Source of the DNA: Paracamarosporium sp. OC-R06-R3
Taxonomy: Eukaryota; Ascomycota; Dothideomycetes; Pleosporales; Didymosphaeriaceae
Assembly: GCA_019828545.1 (NCBI GenBank)
Contig: JACVRA010000414.1
Span: 23,684 to 87,683 of the forward strand
Length of the DNA: 64,000 nucleotides
Direction of reading: 5' to 3'
Part shown: positions 31,328-43,277 of the stretch, one piece after another
How positions within the stretch are numbered: the stretch's first letter is position 1
How the letters are laid out: each line of letters begins with the position of its first letter
Notes under the pieces: generated by a model
What the model was told of the DNA's origin: nothing
Database searches by the model: none
The model's input: the letters and a program-made list of their open reading frames with translations, nothing else
Translations under genes and position numbers: made by a program

Positions 31328-34300
31328 ATGTTGTAAAGGTGGTGGATATAATGTGGTTCCGGTAGGTATAATTAGGATTATTATTAAGTACATGCGTTTG
31401 CGGCACATACTTCTGCACCTCACTACCAGCTACAGTAAAGTACGATGGCATAACAATGGCAGCACTCTCTCTTATTAGGTGCTTACTCTACTAAGAACGA
31501 GCGACGAGGATCGTGGGAGGTACACTTGCAAGTAGGTTATGCAAATAAGCCGTGCTGTGATTGCTGATTGCTAGCTGTAGCTTTCCTAGCGACAAGTAAG
31601 AGAAGCTTATGCACAAGTTACCCCTAGCTCCTAACTATAACAATGGGAGATCATTGTTGAGAGGTTAGGAGTAGAGGATAGTGTTTGTAAGAGTAGCTTG
31701 TTAGTTGAAGCTTGCCTTTAACCTACACTCTTAATAGGATGACCTGTGCGTACTAAGGCCAAAAAAACCTCTTGTCTGTGTGTCTGGAGTATGCGACAGC
31801 AACGAGGCTTGGTTGTTTAATATATACAACAACGCAAGAGTAGAGCACCTATTAGCTGGAAGGTAACGCTGAGATAACTGCACTTAGAGACACTGACGGT
31901 ATGAGGGAACCTGGAGGTATCATAATAATAGGCGCAGGCAGAATTAAAATAAAGACTAGTATTACGGCTAAGAACCTGGACAGTTGTTAGCTAGTATAGT
32001 ACGATTAGGATCAAGGATAAAGCACTTATGCTGCAGTGGTTTTAAATATCTCAGTCCTCTTACTAGTACCCTGCGTCAAAGCGATTAAGCTTATAGCAAA
32101 GACAAGCAAAAAGCTAGCAAGGCACGCGAGAAGAGCCTTGAGGCCCTGGAGCTGCGACAGAATAGATATAGCTATAACTAGTAAGAGGCACGCAACAACG
32201 GTTGAGATCCCTAAGGTTAGCTTTAAAGCGTTATTTTCTAACTATAATATTAATGTCTCTTCTTTCTTTGTCTTTCTTGCCTAAGGTGCCTTAGTAACAT
32301 TAGAACCCTCTACGTTATATTTTTCGTCATTCTACTTAATATTATCTGGAATATTCTTCACTTTTTGTTCCTTCTGTGTCTTAAGTGCTCTACAGAATAG
32401 GACCTACTTAGAAGCGTACTAGTGCGTTAAGCTATTTACCTGCGTCTAGAGTGTAGTGAGTGCTAGGTTAGGCTCATACTCGCTCTTTATCAGTTGTCGC
32501 ATCTATACTAGCCTATGGAGAAGGCTACTAAACTATGACTACAGACTCCGCTCTTTATTATTAGGATTGTTCTTCAACAAACCCTACATCTTTACTGGCC
32601 CACTTGCTTCTTCATCTTAGGCGTTAAAGTTACCGCATTCTTTATGTTGTAACCACTTTCTGAGTGTGCGCATGTTAAATAGCTTAGGATCTATCAATGC
32701 GCATATCTTAACATATTAAAATTAGTAGTAAGACTTAGGTAGACTTATAGTACTGTAGACGTAGTAATAGGTTTGATTAACAAACACATCTCCGGTTTGT
32801 CCGTGCCTCTAATACCATCAAGAAGGTGCCATCCCGAGGGGAACCGACGTCAGGAGTAGACCGAGCAAACTTATCTAGTTGGTCTGAGCTTTAGAACTTA
32901 GTGAAATGTACATGGCTATAGCTTAATCGTTTTCTAGAAGATATTTGAACCTTGGAACAGGCGCCATTTCGCTCGTCTTATTCGGCTGCTTGGCCGAACA
33001 ACAACGTCTTCTGATAGCTCTGAAATGATGCCGTATCCTTACCAAGTTGCTCCTGAGAGACTCACAGTTAAATTATTGAAGGCAGCCCCCCTTCACTCTC
33101 GTTTTCGTAATCCTCTGCTCTCTCGTCTACGTAATCCACACTTCCCGCCTCTCCCCCTGAATCGCCGGTCTGGCCATCGAGCTCTGTAGATACTGCGCGA
33201 CTCTGTCGTCTTTCCAGGCAGACTCCTTCCGAATCAAGATGCCATCTAAGGAACGAAAAAGATTAACGTTATACCTGTTAGCATTACAAGTGCAACGGCA
33301 GATGGTATCGGTTCGTGGTACAACCTCCTTTCTCTCTGGCTTTCTCCTTAATACTCGCCAACGTCTCCTGTCCCTACTATTCTGAATGAAAATTCGATAA
33401 CGCTCCCAGGACCAGCCATAATGTGATAGAATGACTCCATTAGGGTGAGCCACATAGGTACGAGATTTCATCGCTTTACAACGTGGAAGAATTCGGTCAG
33501 GGTGAGTCCGCCCAGGTCAAAGTCTTCGATGAAATCTCGTGATTTTAGAGAGTCGTTGCTGATTGAATATAGAATACATGCCAATGATGCCCCCAAATGC
33601 ATTAACCAAACGATGCTGCTTTAACCAGTTTCCGTTGTCTTGACAGGTTTCTCTCAGTGTTGCCTGATTAGGCATAGTTTGTTTATTGGCGCTAAACAGG
33701 CTATTACCTTAAGTACCCAGCAATATATTTTATCTTCTTCTGCGCTGCGCGCCCTTTTGCTTTTGTTTAACGCTACACTTCGTAATTAAGCTTGTATCTT
33801 TGGTTGCCTGCCCCGGTTTTCATTGTTGAGAGCATTGCGCTTCCGCTCGTGAGATCCGCCCACCTGCGCGAAAGGCCGCAACGACAAAACCACACAACAT
33901 GCCCTCGAGTTCAGCATGGGTGCCTCCTTCGAAGAAGAAGCCAATTTGTTAGCGAGAAGTCACATCTAGCCCGGCCAGTCGTTTCAACACGTCGGCATCC
34001 CGATCGACTATCCAGCATTACAAGCAAAGGACTACCAATGGTGGTGCGATTCGAGACTCTTCCTTGGGCATCCATAGACGAATAGCAAACAACAGACATA
34101 TCCTGAGGCGGCGGAGGGAAACTGTGCCCAATTGTCTCTATCGCACGCCTCGAGCCTGCCTACAGGTGACCCGTACAACCATCCTCCAATTGCTTCACGA
34201 ATGTCAAAGAAGCCATCACGGACAAGGTATCCCACGAAGACGCTCCGCCAACCGCGCAGCTGAGTGGAGACCATTGGGTCAGAGAAACCTACTGAAGGAA

Positions 34301-35699
34301 ACGCGCGTGAGATAGTCGAAGCTTTTGAGCGCTGGTGACGTTATCTAACTCGCAATGCGATTAGAAGACGAGCCGGATTATAGCCATCTGCATTCCCAAC
34401 GTCTTGGCCGTTCTGGAAGTATCTCTGCCCGCCGACTAGCTTTCCGGCCACCATGCTCGCCGCGCTCCTAGTAGGAGACTTAACAACCATTCACATTGTG
34501 ACAACAACACCAACATCAACATATTGACTCTGCGACACAGCCACCATCGCGCTTCACTTTTGAGTCACTGCGCTATCTCTCGCTGTCACGGTCACCGTAC
34601 CTCGTCTCACCGTTACGGACCCTTTAATGTATTTGCTCCACTCAAAGGGTCAGCGTGGTTCGCACTTGCCTATTATACAACACTCAACTCCCACTCCCAC
34701 TCTTTGCTTAATGCTGCGATACTCTTACTCTATCACTCGCACTACCTTTTCGATCCTAGCTGCCCAGTAGCTTATTCATTTGCGACTTATCCTCCATTGC
34801 CTGCCATTCCATCATGGCTATCCCGCGCAAAGTTTACGCCGGCGACATCCACAACGTCCTTGATTAGGCTTCACCTCGACGAGCGTCGTCGTGAGAAACA
34901 ATTCAGTTACCACGCTACCACTAGCAAAAAGGGCAAGCAGTTCTTCACCGACCGACAGCTCACGGAAAGGCTACCGAGGAGTTCATGACTATCATTGCAC
35001 AAACCAGTACCCTGAAGTCAACTGGGAGCCCTCTCCAATATCAACAGTCACAGCCGCTTCAGGCCTTGAGTCACCTCAAGCCCTACCATTACCGTGTCTA
35101 CCAATGATTTAGAAAGGCCTACCCAAACTCTATCTCAGCCGCCGAACCGACAAAAGAATCGGCAGGGAATGATTATTTTGCTTGAAGAATGCGTAATACA
35201 ATGATCACTTTCATCGTGCGGCTCGTCTCTACGTTTGGAAAGAACTTAGGCAAGTAAGGCCGGGGTTACGCTTACACTTACGTTACTCTCCCACGATACT
35301 CCCCCACAATACTCCGCCCGTTGACGGCGCCCTCATATTCTTGTTACCCCTTCACGTTGTTCTCTCGCCATGTCGTCGTCTTGTGACGACCGCAATCGTC
35401 GCAATGGCACAGTTATCCCCCAAGCAGTGTATGATAGTAGCTAATTCGGCAATAGCAGAACCGCCAGCAGCACTGCCTGCAAGATAAGACGATGCATCCG
35501 ACCCATTTTTGGCACCTTTTACCAACGCAATTGAAAAGGCAATTGCTCCGCAAATCGGAGAGCATATAGAAACAAATCGTCGCCGGCGTTCAGGACCAAG
35601 TCAAGACCATTGTCCAAACGCAACTTGCCCAACAATTGTCGCAGGCCACAATACCTTCATCCGCGAGTGTTGGCAGCGCGCCTGCGAAGATCAAGTCAG
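31328..35699. other. AT-rich, gene-poor degenerate tract
   Basis: 4.4 kb. From about 31.45 to 33.0 kb the DNA is strongly AT-rich with very frequent TAG/CTA and TTA/TAA, so all six frames are dense in stops. That is the look of repeat-induced point mutation on an old transposon. From 33.1 to 35.7 kb the composition returns toward average, but coding-like pieces are short and shifted, with nothing assignable. A reading such as MAIPRKVYAGDIHNVLD near 34.81 kb is isolated. Likely nested, decayed repeats flanking the retroelement relic. Confidence 0.45.
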
Positions 35700-36467
35700 A
35701 ACACGATGGTCTCGTCGTAATAGGCCTGTTATCATCGGACGCGCCTGAGCCCGCAGAGTAGACCCGCCCAAGTATTGCAAAACACCCACCAGTCGTACTC
35801 GACACACCCCACAATTGGAACGGACATGCCCGAAGACTGGCTGCACTAATTCCAGCCGCGAGACTCTCACCGGCTATTTCCTCCCGAACACTGGCTCCCC
35901 TTCCAGGAACGAGCGCCGCTGTAGTTTGATGACGACCCCAACTAGGGAGCATTTGAGCAATCGGCTGTCAAAGCCACGCCCGGGCTCCATAACCTCCTCA
36001 CTACGTACAGTCCTGGTGATAGAATCCGCTTTGCACCGTCTCTCCCAAATGAAGGTTTACCAAAACCTGACTTCATATACAGATTTACCCTGTGATCTCT
36101 GTAGTTCACTTGGAACCTGCGATCTCTTGCCTTTACTATCCACCCGCAATAGCCACCCCACAGATTGTAGAGTGTTCCCGTCAATAAGGAATCCCACGAT
36201 GACGCTCCGCCTTGTGCTCAGTCGAGTGAGGATCCTCCGGAAGATCACACAGAACGCCGCTACTTTGTTGACGGTGCCCTGGATAAACAATTACGCAAAC
36301 ATCTAGGCGATTGACCTCGAAACTGGTACCACATGGTCCGCTGGCAAGGTTACGATTACCCAGACGGCTTTTGGGTAAGAGAGGATCATCTGCGACAAGA
36401 TGTGCCTGAGGTAGCAGAAGCCTCCGAGCGCCGATGGCAACAACGTCTCATGGCGGGTCGTTGAAGC
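35700..36467 (+). pseudogene. decayed retroelement with C-terminal chromodomain (Ty3/gypsy-like)
   Basis: One frame, read through several stops, gives a continuous protein-like string. It includes DMPEDWLH, RLFPPEHWLPFQERAPL, GLHNLLTTYSPGDRIRFAP, KPDFIYRFT and SVPVNKESHDDAPP, then RRYFVDGALDKQLRKHLGD, a stop, and RNWYHMVRWQGYDYPDGFWV followed by REDHLRQDVPEVAEASERR. The last block (36306-36460) is a chromodomain: aromatic-x-V-x-W-x-G-Y, then W-x-x-E-x-x-L. Such a domain after an integrase is typical of Ty3/gypsy chromoviruses. The stop before it (tga) could be a CGA-to-TGA change. No reverse transcriptase or LTR was recognised, so only the 3' end of the element appears to survive. Confidence 0.5.
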
Positions 36468-36639
36468 TACGCGGAAACATGCCGGATATTCTTAACGCCT
36501 CAGCTCTTGTCAAAGTCTCTCTTGCTCAGGACAACTTATCCGCTGCCTCCATGCGTGCGGCGCCCTTCCAGAGGAGCAATTTACTTTCATCACCTTTCAC
36601 ACTATCAAAACAACCCTCCCACTCTCTGGCATTTTCTAG

Positions 36640-36789
36640 GCCTGCCTCTGCTGCACTCAGGAAGAACCTGCAAACCATGATACCTGCGTAGTTGCGCGTC
36701 GCACCCTGACACATGCTGATGATGCGTGCCATCCAGACGTTAGGATTGAATTTCTTCAGAGCTAGCGTGGCGAGCGGTTCAAAGAGCAT
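36640..36789 (-). pseudogene. fragment of a Dal5-like (allantoate permease family) MFS transporter
   Basis: About 50 residues on the minus strand: FEPLATLALKKFNPNVWMARII, SMCQGATRNYAGIMVCRFFL and SAAEAGL. This matches the third and fourth helices of anion:cation symporters (P-N-x-x-L/LKK-x-G-x-x-x-W...GxxxxCQ-x-x-x-x-N-Y-x-G-x-x-x-x-R-F-F-L-G-x-x-E-A-G). The frame is lost directly after AEAG, where the next motif should read G-x-x-F/Y-P, and no other part of the transporter is present. A dead fragment between the retroelement relic and the 2OG oxygenase gene. Confidence 0.5.
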
Positions 36790-37083
36790 ATAAGGATAGC
36801 CTCACGCCCGTTTCCGACATGCGGGTGCTAGTGCTCAGATCTGACAGCAAGTTACTGCCGGCTGAGCATTTCCGACGAAACATGCGCTGTCCTGCGTGGT
36901 GTTGAGGGTCGAGCACGACCTCTTGGCGGGGTATGGCGTGCTTGCACCTCCGCATCGGGGCATTACATCGGTCTGCAGGTCTAATCAGCTCGACTGAAGC
37001 GTCGCGCGAAAATCCATCTCTGAGGTATTTATACGTGATGTGATCGGATGGCTGGGCAGTCTGTCTCTTGAAACCCCGACGTC

Positions 37084-38292
37084 ATGCCTTCCATTGCACC
37101 TGCACCGCTTCCTAGGTGGCAAAGACCCAGCAAGACGACCGAGAAACTTGACTGGGCCGAAATCAAGGTCATTGATCTCTCTCATTTCGACGAACCAGGA
37201 GAGAAGCATAGATTGGCAGAGGACCTCAGAGACGCCGTATGCCATGGTTGAACCTCGTGGTGAAGGTTTGCTCACTGATTTGATGTCAGGTCCACAAGAC
37301 CGGTTTCTTTAGCATAACCGGCACAGGACTTACGCTGGAAGAGGTCGAGCGCCAGTATGACATTGGGCAGGCATATTTCAAGCTTCCGTTGGAGGAGAAA
37401 GGTGACCTAAAACACCGTTGTGACTTCGCCAAAGGAAACTATTTCGGTTATCGCGCCGTCAGTGAACACCATATCGCGTGCATCATTCGGTCGTCGCTGA
37501 CATGTACCTTAGGCGCACAAGAAGACGATCATGGGTACCGAAGTGCTTGATAACGTGGAGTCCGTCAACATACCAAAGTTCATTCCCTCAAACATAGACG
37601 AGCCATTTCATCCCTTTCTCCAACAATATCGCCCAGAGATTGAAGACTTTTCACAGCGGTCATTGGAAATCGCCGCCAAAGTCTTCACGCTTTTTTCCAT
37701 TATCTTAGAGCTCCCAGAGGATTATTTCTCCAAGCAACATCTGTACAGCGATCCTAGCGAAGATCATTTGAGGTACATGATCTACCGTCCACGAAGTGAG
37801 CGAGATGATGCAAAGGTTCACAACACGTGGTCTCGCGCACACACCGACTTTGGATCGTTGACTCTGCTCTGGAGCCAGGATGTTGCGGGGTTGCAACTCA
37901 AGACTCCAGCTGGGGAGTGGAAGTACGTGCCACCGGTCGATAACGGTATCATCTGCAACGTGGGTGATACACTTGACTTCTGGTCTGCCGGATACCTAAA
38001 GTCGACAATCCACCGCGTGGTACGACCACCCCCAGACCAGGCGCATATTCATCGTCTGGGACTATTCTATTTCGTAAGGCCTGGAAACGAGGTAGACATC
38101 AAGCCTGCACCTTCGCCATTGTTGAAGAGGCTAGGCCTAGTGAGAGAGGATGCGGAGAATGCAAAGCCCGTACGAGGATTGGAATATGTGAGAGAGAGGG
38201 TGAAGAATTATCACAATCACAACGATTACGCGGACATGAGGGGAAAGAAATTCAAAGTGGGTAATCTGGAGATTGAAGACGAGGCTGCTTGA
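37084..38292 (+). CDS. 2-oxoglutarate/Fe(II)-dependent oxygenase (isopenicillin-N-synthase-like)
   Basis: Soluble non-haem iron oxygenase of the 2OG-FeII family with the DIOX_N-type N-terminal domain. Three exons: 37084-37236, 37290-37457 and 37513-38292 (introns 53 and 55 nt), 366 residues. Seen: IKVIDLSHFD at the start of the N-terminal domain, TGFFSITGTGL, NYFGYRA rejoined to AHKKT, the LRYMIYRP strand, iron ligands His217 and Asp219 in RAHTDFGSLTLLW, distal His274 in STIHRVVRPP, and HRLGLFYFVRPG for 2OG binding. Members hydroxylate, desaturate or cyclise small molecules, often in secondary metabolism; the substrate is unknown. The gene sits alone beside mobile-element debris. Confidence 0.9.
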
Positions 38293-39769
38293 GTCAACGC
38301 TGAGAAGGACCATGCTAGGGGGGACCCAGACTGCTAGGACTAGAAGGCACTGCAGCTTCAGGCTGTTAAACCAAGTCTTTGAAAGTTGGTACTTGGTCGG
38401 GTGCTAGTTCAAATCACGGCGAAGGCAGATGCAAGCAACGATTGTTGGTGAATCCACATGCAGAAAACAGGACCGCGCTTTTGTGAGCAAGACGTGATTA
38501 TGCTGTACATCTCATTCGTGACGGGCTGTCAGAGGCTATGAAACGGCCTTGGTCAGACAGCACCGGGCAATGATCACCTCCAGTCGTTTTGTCGGCCCGC
38601 ACCGCTAGGGCGCCACACCCACTCCTTCCCGTTCACCATCCACCCACACAGCTCCACGCCGTTGCGATACGCCAAATTTGTCCTTGAAATGAGAATGAGA
38701 GTTGTACGCCTCGGACGCCTTGTACACGGCTATCAATACAGTGGCGTGCATGCACTTTTATGCCGTATCGTGTACGCTCGGAGGTTTTAGTCCCGGTTCG
38801 AGAGCACCAGGCCGACACGGTCAAGGCCCAGGAACCAGGGCGTGTGCTGCGGAGCAGCATGCCCGGTTGTTGACCAGGACCCAGCAGGCGACGACCACAG
38901 CGTACACTAATCCTCTCCCGGCTTCGTGTCCCTTGCCCCGGCACCTCGCGCAGCCCCCACGCCTGCACGTCTTACCACATTGTGCGACTGCTCCAGATGC
39001 TCACACCTCCATTTCGACAGCCCAGACGTTGATTCGCATCACCGACCGCCGTCGACGCCCAGCATGCGAACACTTCACCTAAAACGGGGCCTTCCGCTGT
39101 GCTTACTTTCCCTTTCGAGGAGCTCACTTGCGGAAGAGCCTGCTCCACGCTCGAGGGAACTGTGCGCTCTTCTTAGGCCTAAAATCAGTGTTGAGGGGCA
39201 GCGCAATGTCCGCGAACGCATGCCCAGTACGCAGTTGCGCGAGACGCCATACATACTACACGATCGCCTAGCGCAGCCCCATCCCTGCAGGGCTCGCTGT
39301 CTACGCGCCCAGCTATGAATATCGCATGTACACCCTGGATACCTGCCCTACCCCGCTGCAGATTTGCGCCCCTCCTAGACCGAATCGTGCTACGGCACTC
39401 TCCTGTTCCAATATCCGTCTCGTGTCTCCGTACCCCGATCTACTCCTTGCTGGTAGCTGGGACGGTAGCCAAGGCCGGCAGCAAGGGTGCACAAGGTCGT
39501 GTGGTCCGCAAGTAATCAGTATACATATGCAGTCTGCCTTATATTGCGTGTGGGTGCACAGCGTCGCCGTCCTGGAGCGAAGAGGATATATACGCTCGTG
39601 GAAGCGACCCACGCACCGTCAACACTTCGACTCCTTTTGATTACATTGCCCATGCGACTTTAACACGCACTATTTTGAGTGGACGACAATTGCACATTCA
39701 GGGAGAATTGTTGAATCTACATTTGATCCATTGTCGATACAATCGGGCCTCGGACACCACTTTCCCTCA
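38293..39769. other. gene-free stretch
   Basis: 1.5 kb, C-rich around 38.6-39.3 kb, with short open frames on several strands that show no conserved pattern. The last 120 bases are presumably the leader of the receptor-like gene. No RNA gene recognised. Confidence 0.4.
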
Positions 39770-40935
39770 ATGGCTGTCCCGGTCTTCCCATCGGTAGACC
39801 ATTTGCCGCCGGCATATGTAGCAGAGGACAACTCTCACCCTCTGCTAGCAACATGCATATCGTTCCTCGTCATCGAGACAGTCTTCATGACACTGCTCTA
39901 CGTATCGCGCTTCCTGTCCAACGAACCGAAAGCGAATTGGAACATGATCGTCCTCATGACGGGTGCATACCTCGTCTGCTTGTGCAAGATAACAATCGGA
40001 CTGCGTGCGTTTCCCTCTCTTTGATTCCCCTAAACTTACCTTGACCTAGCGCTGACACGGTAGCAGTCGCGATCAACATCGGCGGAGCAGGACACCACAC
40101 TGTCACTCTATCCTACGACACAATCACTAAAGCGCTGCAGCTGAACACAGCTTTGCAGTTGGTTTGTCCGCTCACAACAAGCCTGTCCAAGATGTCCATC
40201 CTCTGCCTCTTCTACAACATCTTCGGGCGTACCTCTGCGCGCTACCGGCTCGTCATTCGCATTACCTTTGTGTTGTGCTTGATCACGCTGCTGGTGCAGG
40301 TCGTGATCCCCTTCGCCAACTGCCGCCCCTTCAGCGCAACCTGGACTCTTGGCGCCCAAGACGCCTGCGCAATAAATGGTCTCTTTCTCTGGAAGTACCT
40401 CAGCATCCCCAATGTGATCACCACGCTCATTGTCGTGGCGATACCTATCCCAGCAATGTACAAATTGAAAGTCTCTACGGCGACGAAGCTCGGGTTGGGT
40501 GTGGTGCTGAGCGTATGCGTATGCGGTGTGGTAGCCGCCATCATGCGGTTCGCGTCCTTCCTCGCCGTCAAATCTTTCGAGGATTTCAGCTACGAGCAGG
40601 TGAAGCCGCTGTGTTGGACGATTGCCGAGTCAGGTATATACATGGTTGCGGGCGTGTTGCCTACTTTGAGGCCATTGATGAGGAAACTGTTCGGCGACGG
40701 AAAATTCGAAAGGATCTTGACTGGGCGGTTCACGTCATTCAGGAGTGGTAAGAGTGGTGTGAGTGAGGGTAGTTGGGGAAATAAAAGGGGAAGTGCGATG
40801 GCGGTCAAAGGGGATGAGGTCGCACTCGTAAAGAAGGACCATAAACTATCGATGCTTAGTACGGAGGGGACTCTTGTCGAGGTGGAGGGCGAAGAGAAGG
40901 GTAAGATACAAGCGATGAATAGTGTCCAAGCATGA
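39770..40935 (+). CDS. PTH11-like/rhodopsin-domain seven-helix membrane protein
   Basis: Fungal integral membrane protein of the large family related to the PTH11 receptor, without an extracellular CFEM domain. Exons 39770-40004 and 40067-40935 (62-nt intron), 367 residues. Seven hydrophobic segments can be followed, with the conserved LVCPLTTSLSKMSILCLFYNIF (helix 3 region; typical Y/L-x-x-x-x-x-x-x-K-x-S-I-L-x-x-Y), the cysteines of NCRPFSATW and DACAINGLF in the second extracellular loop, and LPTLRPLMRKLFG ending helix 7. A Ser/Lys-rich cytoplasmic tail follows. The first in-frame ATG of the main frame is at 39770. Ligand and downstream pathway unknown. Confidence 0.85.
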
Positions 40936-41073
40936 GATAGCAATACGTGTCCTTGAGACGTGATTCAAAATATTTCCAAAAAGAGAAAACGGCTGTACTG
41001 TAAACGATGATTTCGGAAAATTTGCCCCGCACTCTGTATAGATACGCCTGCCCTAAGGCTGCGAGACAAGCGA

Positions 41074-42782
41074 TCAACTGGTCCGTATTTGGCTGACGAG
41101 AGTGCCGATGATCAAGAGGCATGCTAGTACGCCTGCTTGTACTGGTGCAAAGATTGCAGAACGCACAATGATGAAAGTGCCTACGAACACGAACGTCGTA
41201 GGCAAGATCATGGTAGGCTTGTATGGTCGATGGAGATCGGGTTCGCGGCGGCGTAAGATGAGTAAACCAAATACGGTACTAACATAAAAGACCCACATTG
41301 CCATGCCAACGAAGGTCAAGAGAGTCCTGAAGCTTCCGGTGAAAATGTAGATGAGAGTGAGAAGGAGCGCCAACAGGTTCGCAAAGCTTTGAAAGATCAG
41401 CACGGAGGCACGCTGAACAGTCTCGAGAAAGCTTACATGGGCGCATCGAAATGGGACAATTTGTCTCGGTTCTGAAAAGCGATGCCGTTCATCTGCAGAT
41501 CAGCACCAGGATCACTTGAGTGAATGGGTGCGTGTGTCTGGCGCCAAGGCAACCCTCGTTGACCCAAGATAGCTGGAAGATACTCGCGCTCAGAGGCTGC
41601 TACCGTCAACCGCCCGATGGTGAAGACGTTGCTGGTGATGGACCCAGCACACGAGACGGCAACAAGGATAGAGACAAGCACTCCAGCCTGGCGGCCGAAC
41701 GCGGAAGTCAATGCAACGACGGCCACGGCATCGCTTGAGCTCACGGCGGACCAGGGAAGTAAGATGTAGTAGGCAATGTTCACAAGCTCATAAGAACTCA
41801 GCACAACGATCATGGCTGCTTTGATCGCTTTCGGCAATGCCTGTCCTGGGTTTCGGATCTCGCTTGCAACAACGTTTGCCTTCCGTCTCGGATCAGTCGA
41901 ACAGTCTTAGGAGGAAATTGCTGGCCGGGATGTTTGTTACCCATCGAAACTTACATTGTCCCAACCATCATAAGCCCACAGACCTCCGTATATGGCAGCG
42001 GAGTAGTGTCCGTATCGTTCCCAGGTACTCATGGACGTCCAATCAATGGCATGTCCCTCCGAGACGGTAGATCGGACGGCGAACCAATTCTTGCTATACC
42101 AGTCTTCACCGCCTGACAGGGACGAGCTAGGATCCATCAGATGAGCGATGACGGCCACAAGTCCTCCAACCACAACCAAGGAAACGGTCAGCAGCTTGAC
42201 TCCTGTGAAGGACTCGCTTAGGCGCAGGGTGACTTTGGTGTTGATGGAGTTCACGACAACCATGGCCACAAAGGCAAGGGCAGCTATAAGCTTCAGCGAC
42301 GGTGCTGCCATGGGTTCAGCGCTGATGGAACCGATGGACTCTGCGATTACGATGCTTTGGATGGCCATGGCAGAAGGCTTTGCCGCCATGATGTAGATCC
42401 AGGCCATCAGGAAAGCCATGGTGTCGCCATAGACATAGGCCAGGTAAGCCTGCATGCCTCCGTTGAGGGGGATGGCGGCGCCCAGCTCAGCAAACGAGGC
42501 AGCCCCGGCCCAAGATAGCAGCCCGCCGAGCACCCAAACACAAAGTGCATGGCCCGGGGAGGGCAGATGGCTGTCGACCTGGGCGGGCGATGCGAAGATG
42601 CCGGATCCGATCTGGAGCGTGACGAGCACTGCGAAAGCATGTCGCGTGGTCAGCTGCTTGGGGGCAGGTTGGCCGGGTTGAGAGGCGGTCGACGACGTGC
42701 GGGCCAGCAATGGCTGCTCTTCGCGCTCGTCTCGCGGCCGAGCCTGGCTGCTCATGGCTGTCACGGCTGTCATGGCTGTCAT
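41074..42782 (-). CDS. LAT-type amino-acid permease
   Basis: APC-superfamily transporter of the L-type/MUP-like group, 529 residues, a distant relative of the permease at the left edge. Exons in transcript order: 42782-41955, 41879-41516 and 41471-41074 (introns 75 and 44 nt). Motifs: RHAFAVLVTLQIGSGIFASP (helix 1), GGLLSWAGAASFAELGAAIP, YGGLWAYDGWDN joined to ANVVASEIRNPGQALPKA, GRLTVAASEREYLPAILGQR and HAPIHS, then VLIFQSFANLLALLLTLIYI. The last intron is the least certain: this model keeps a 23-residue hydrophilic insert (KPRQIVPFRC...) before the helix, part of which is a 24-base GT...AG stretch. Several in-frame ATGs start the protein because of a 9-base repeat; the frame is open further upstream to 42926. 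Confidence 0.82.
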
Positions 42783-42789
42783 GGCTGCT
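42754..42789. repeat. 9-base tandem repeat at the permease start
   Basis: Four copies of a 9-base unit (atggctgtc, acggctgtc, atggctgtc, atggctgct). On the coding (minus) strand it gives three near-adjacent in-frame ATG codons, M-T-A-M-T-A-V-T-A-M. It can expand or contract without breaking the frame, changing the number of possible start codons. Confidence 0.7.
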
Positions 42790-43277
42790 GGCTCGCCCGA
42801 CCAACAGGGTGGTCGTGGATGTTGTCGAGTCGGTTCGCTGGCGCGAAAAGACAAATTGGAGCAGCCACCAATGCCCCGCCACAGCCCGATGCCAAGCAAA
42901 TTAAGCCCACTCTCCAGGAACTGCAATCACGGAACGACGACAAGAAACGCAACACGCCATCCTCGAAAACAAACGACTGCACCTGACGGGCGACGCCTCT
43001 TCTCGCCGCCTCTCCACGCCCCATCCTTCCAAACCCACCCAGGCCCCTGCCACCTCGCCTGCCCGCCTGCTCCCCGCACAGCACCAGGTACGTCAACACG
43101 GCAGCACACCATCCGAGCTCCCCAGCGCTCCTTCCCACGGGCTTACAGCAGCACAGGAACGGCAGCAGAAGGCTCCCCTCTCCCCTGTCGATACCTCGTC
43201 GCCCTTCGTGAGCCCCCGAGGACAGTCGCTGCCCTCGAAGAACAACAAACCCTGGTGCTTTCTCGCAGCCGTGCAGC
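42783..43277. other. shared divergent region of LAT permease and PP2A scaffold genes
   Basis: About 495 bases between the two divergent starts, C-rich toward the right with CACCAG/CCTCGCC stretches. It presumably holds both promoters. No conserved element identified. Confidence 0.4.

Noticed and set aside
34524..34988. 154-codon plus-strand frame in the degenerate tract
   Set aside because: His/Ser/Leu-rich with no conserved pattern; surrounded by stop-rich decayed DNA.
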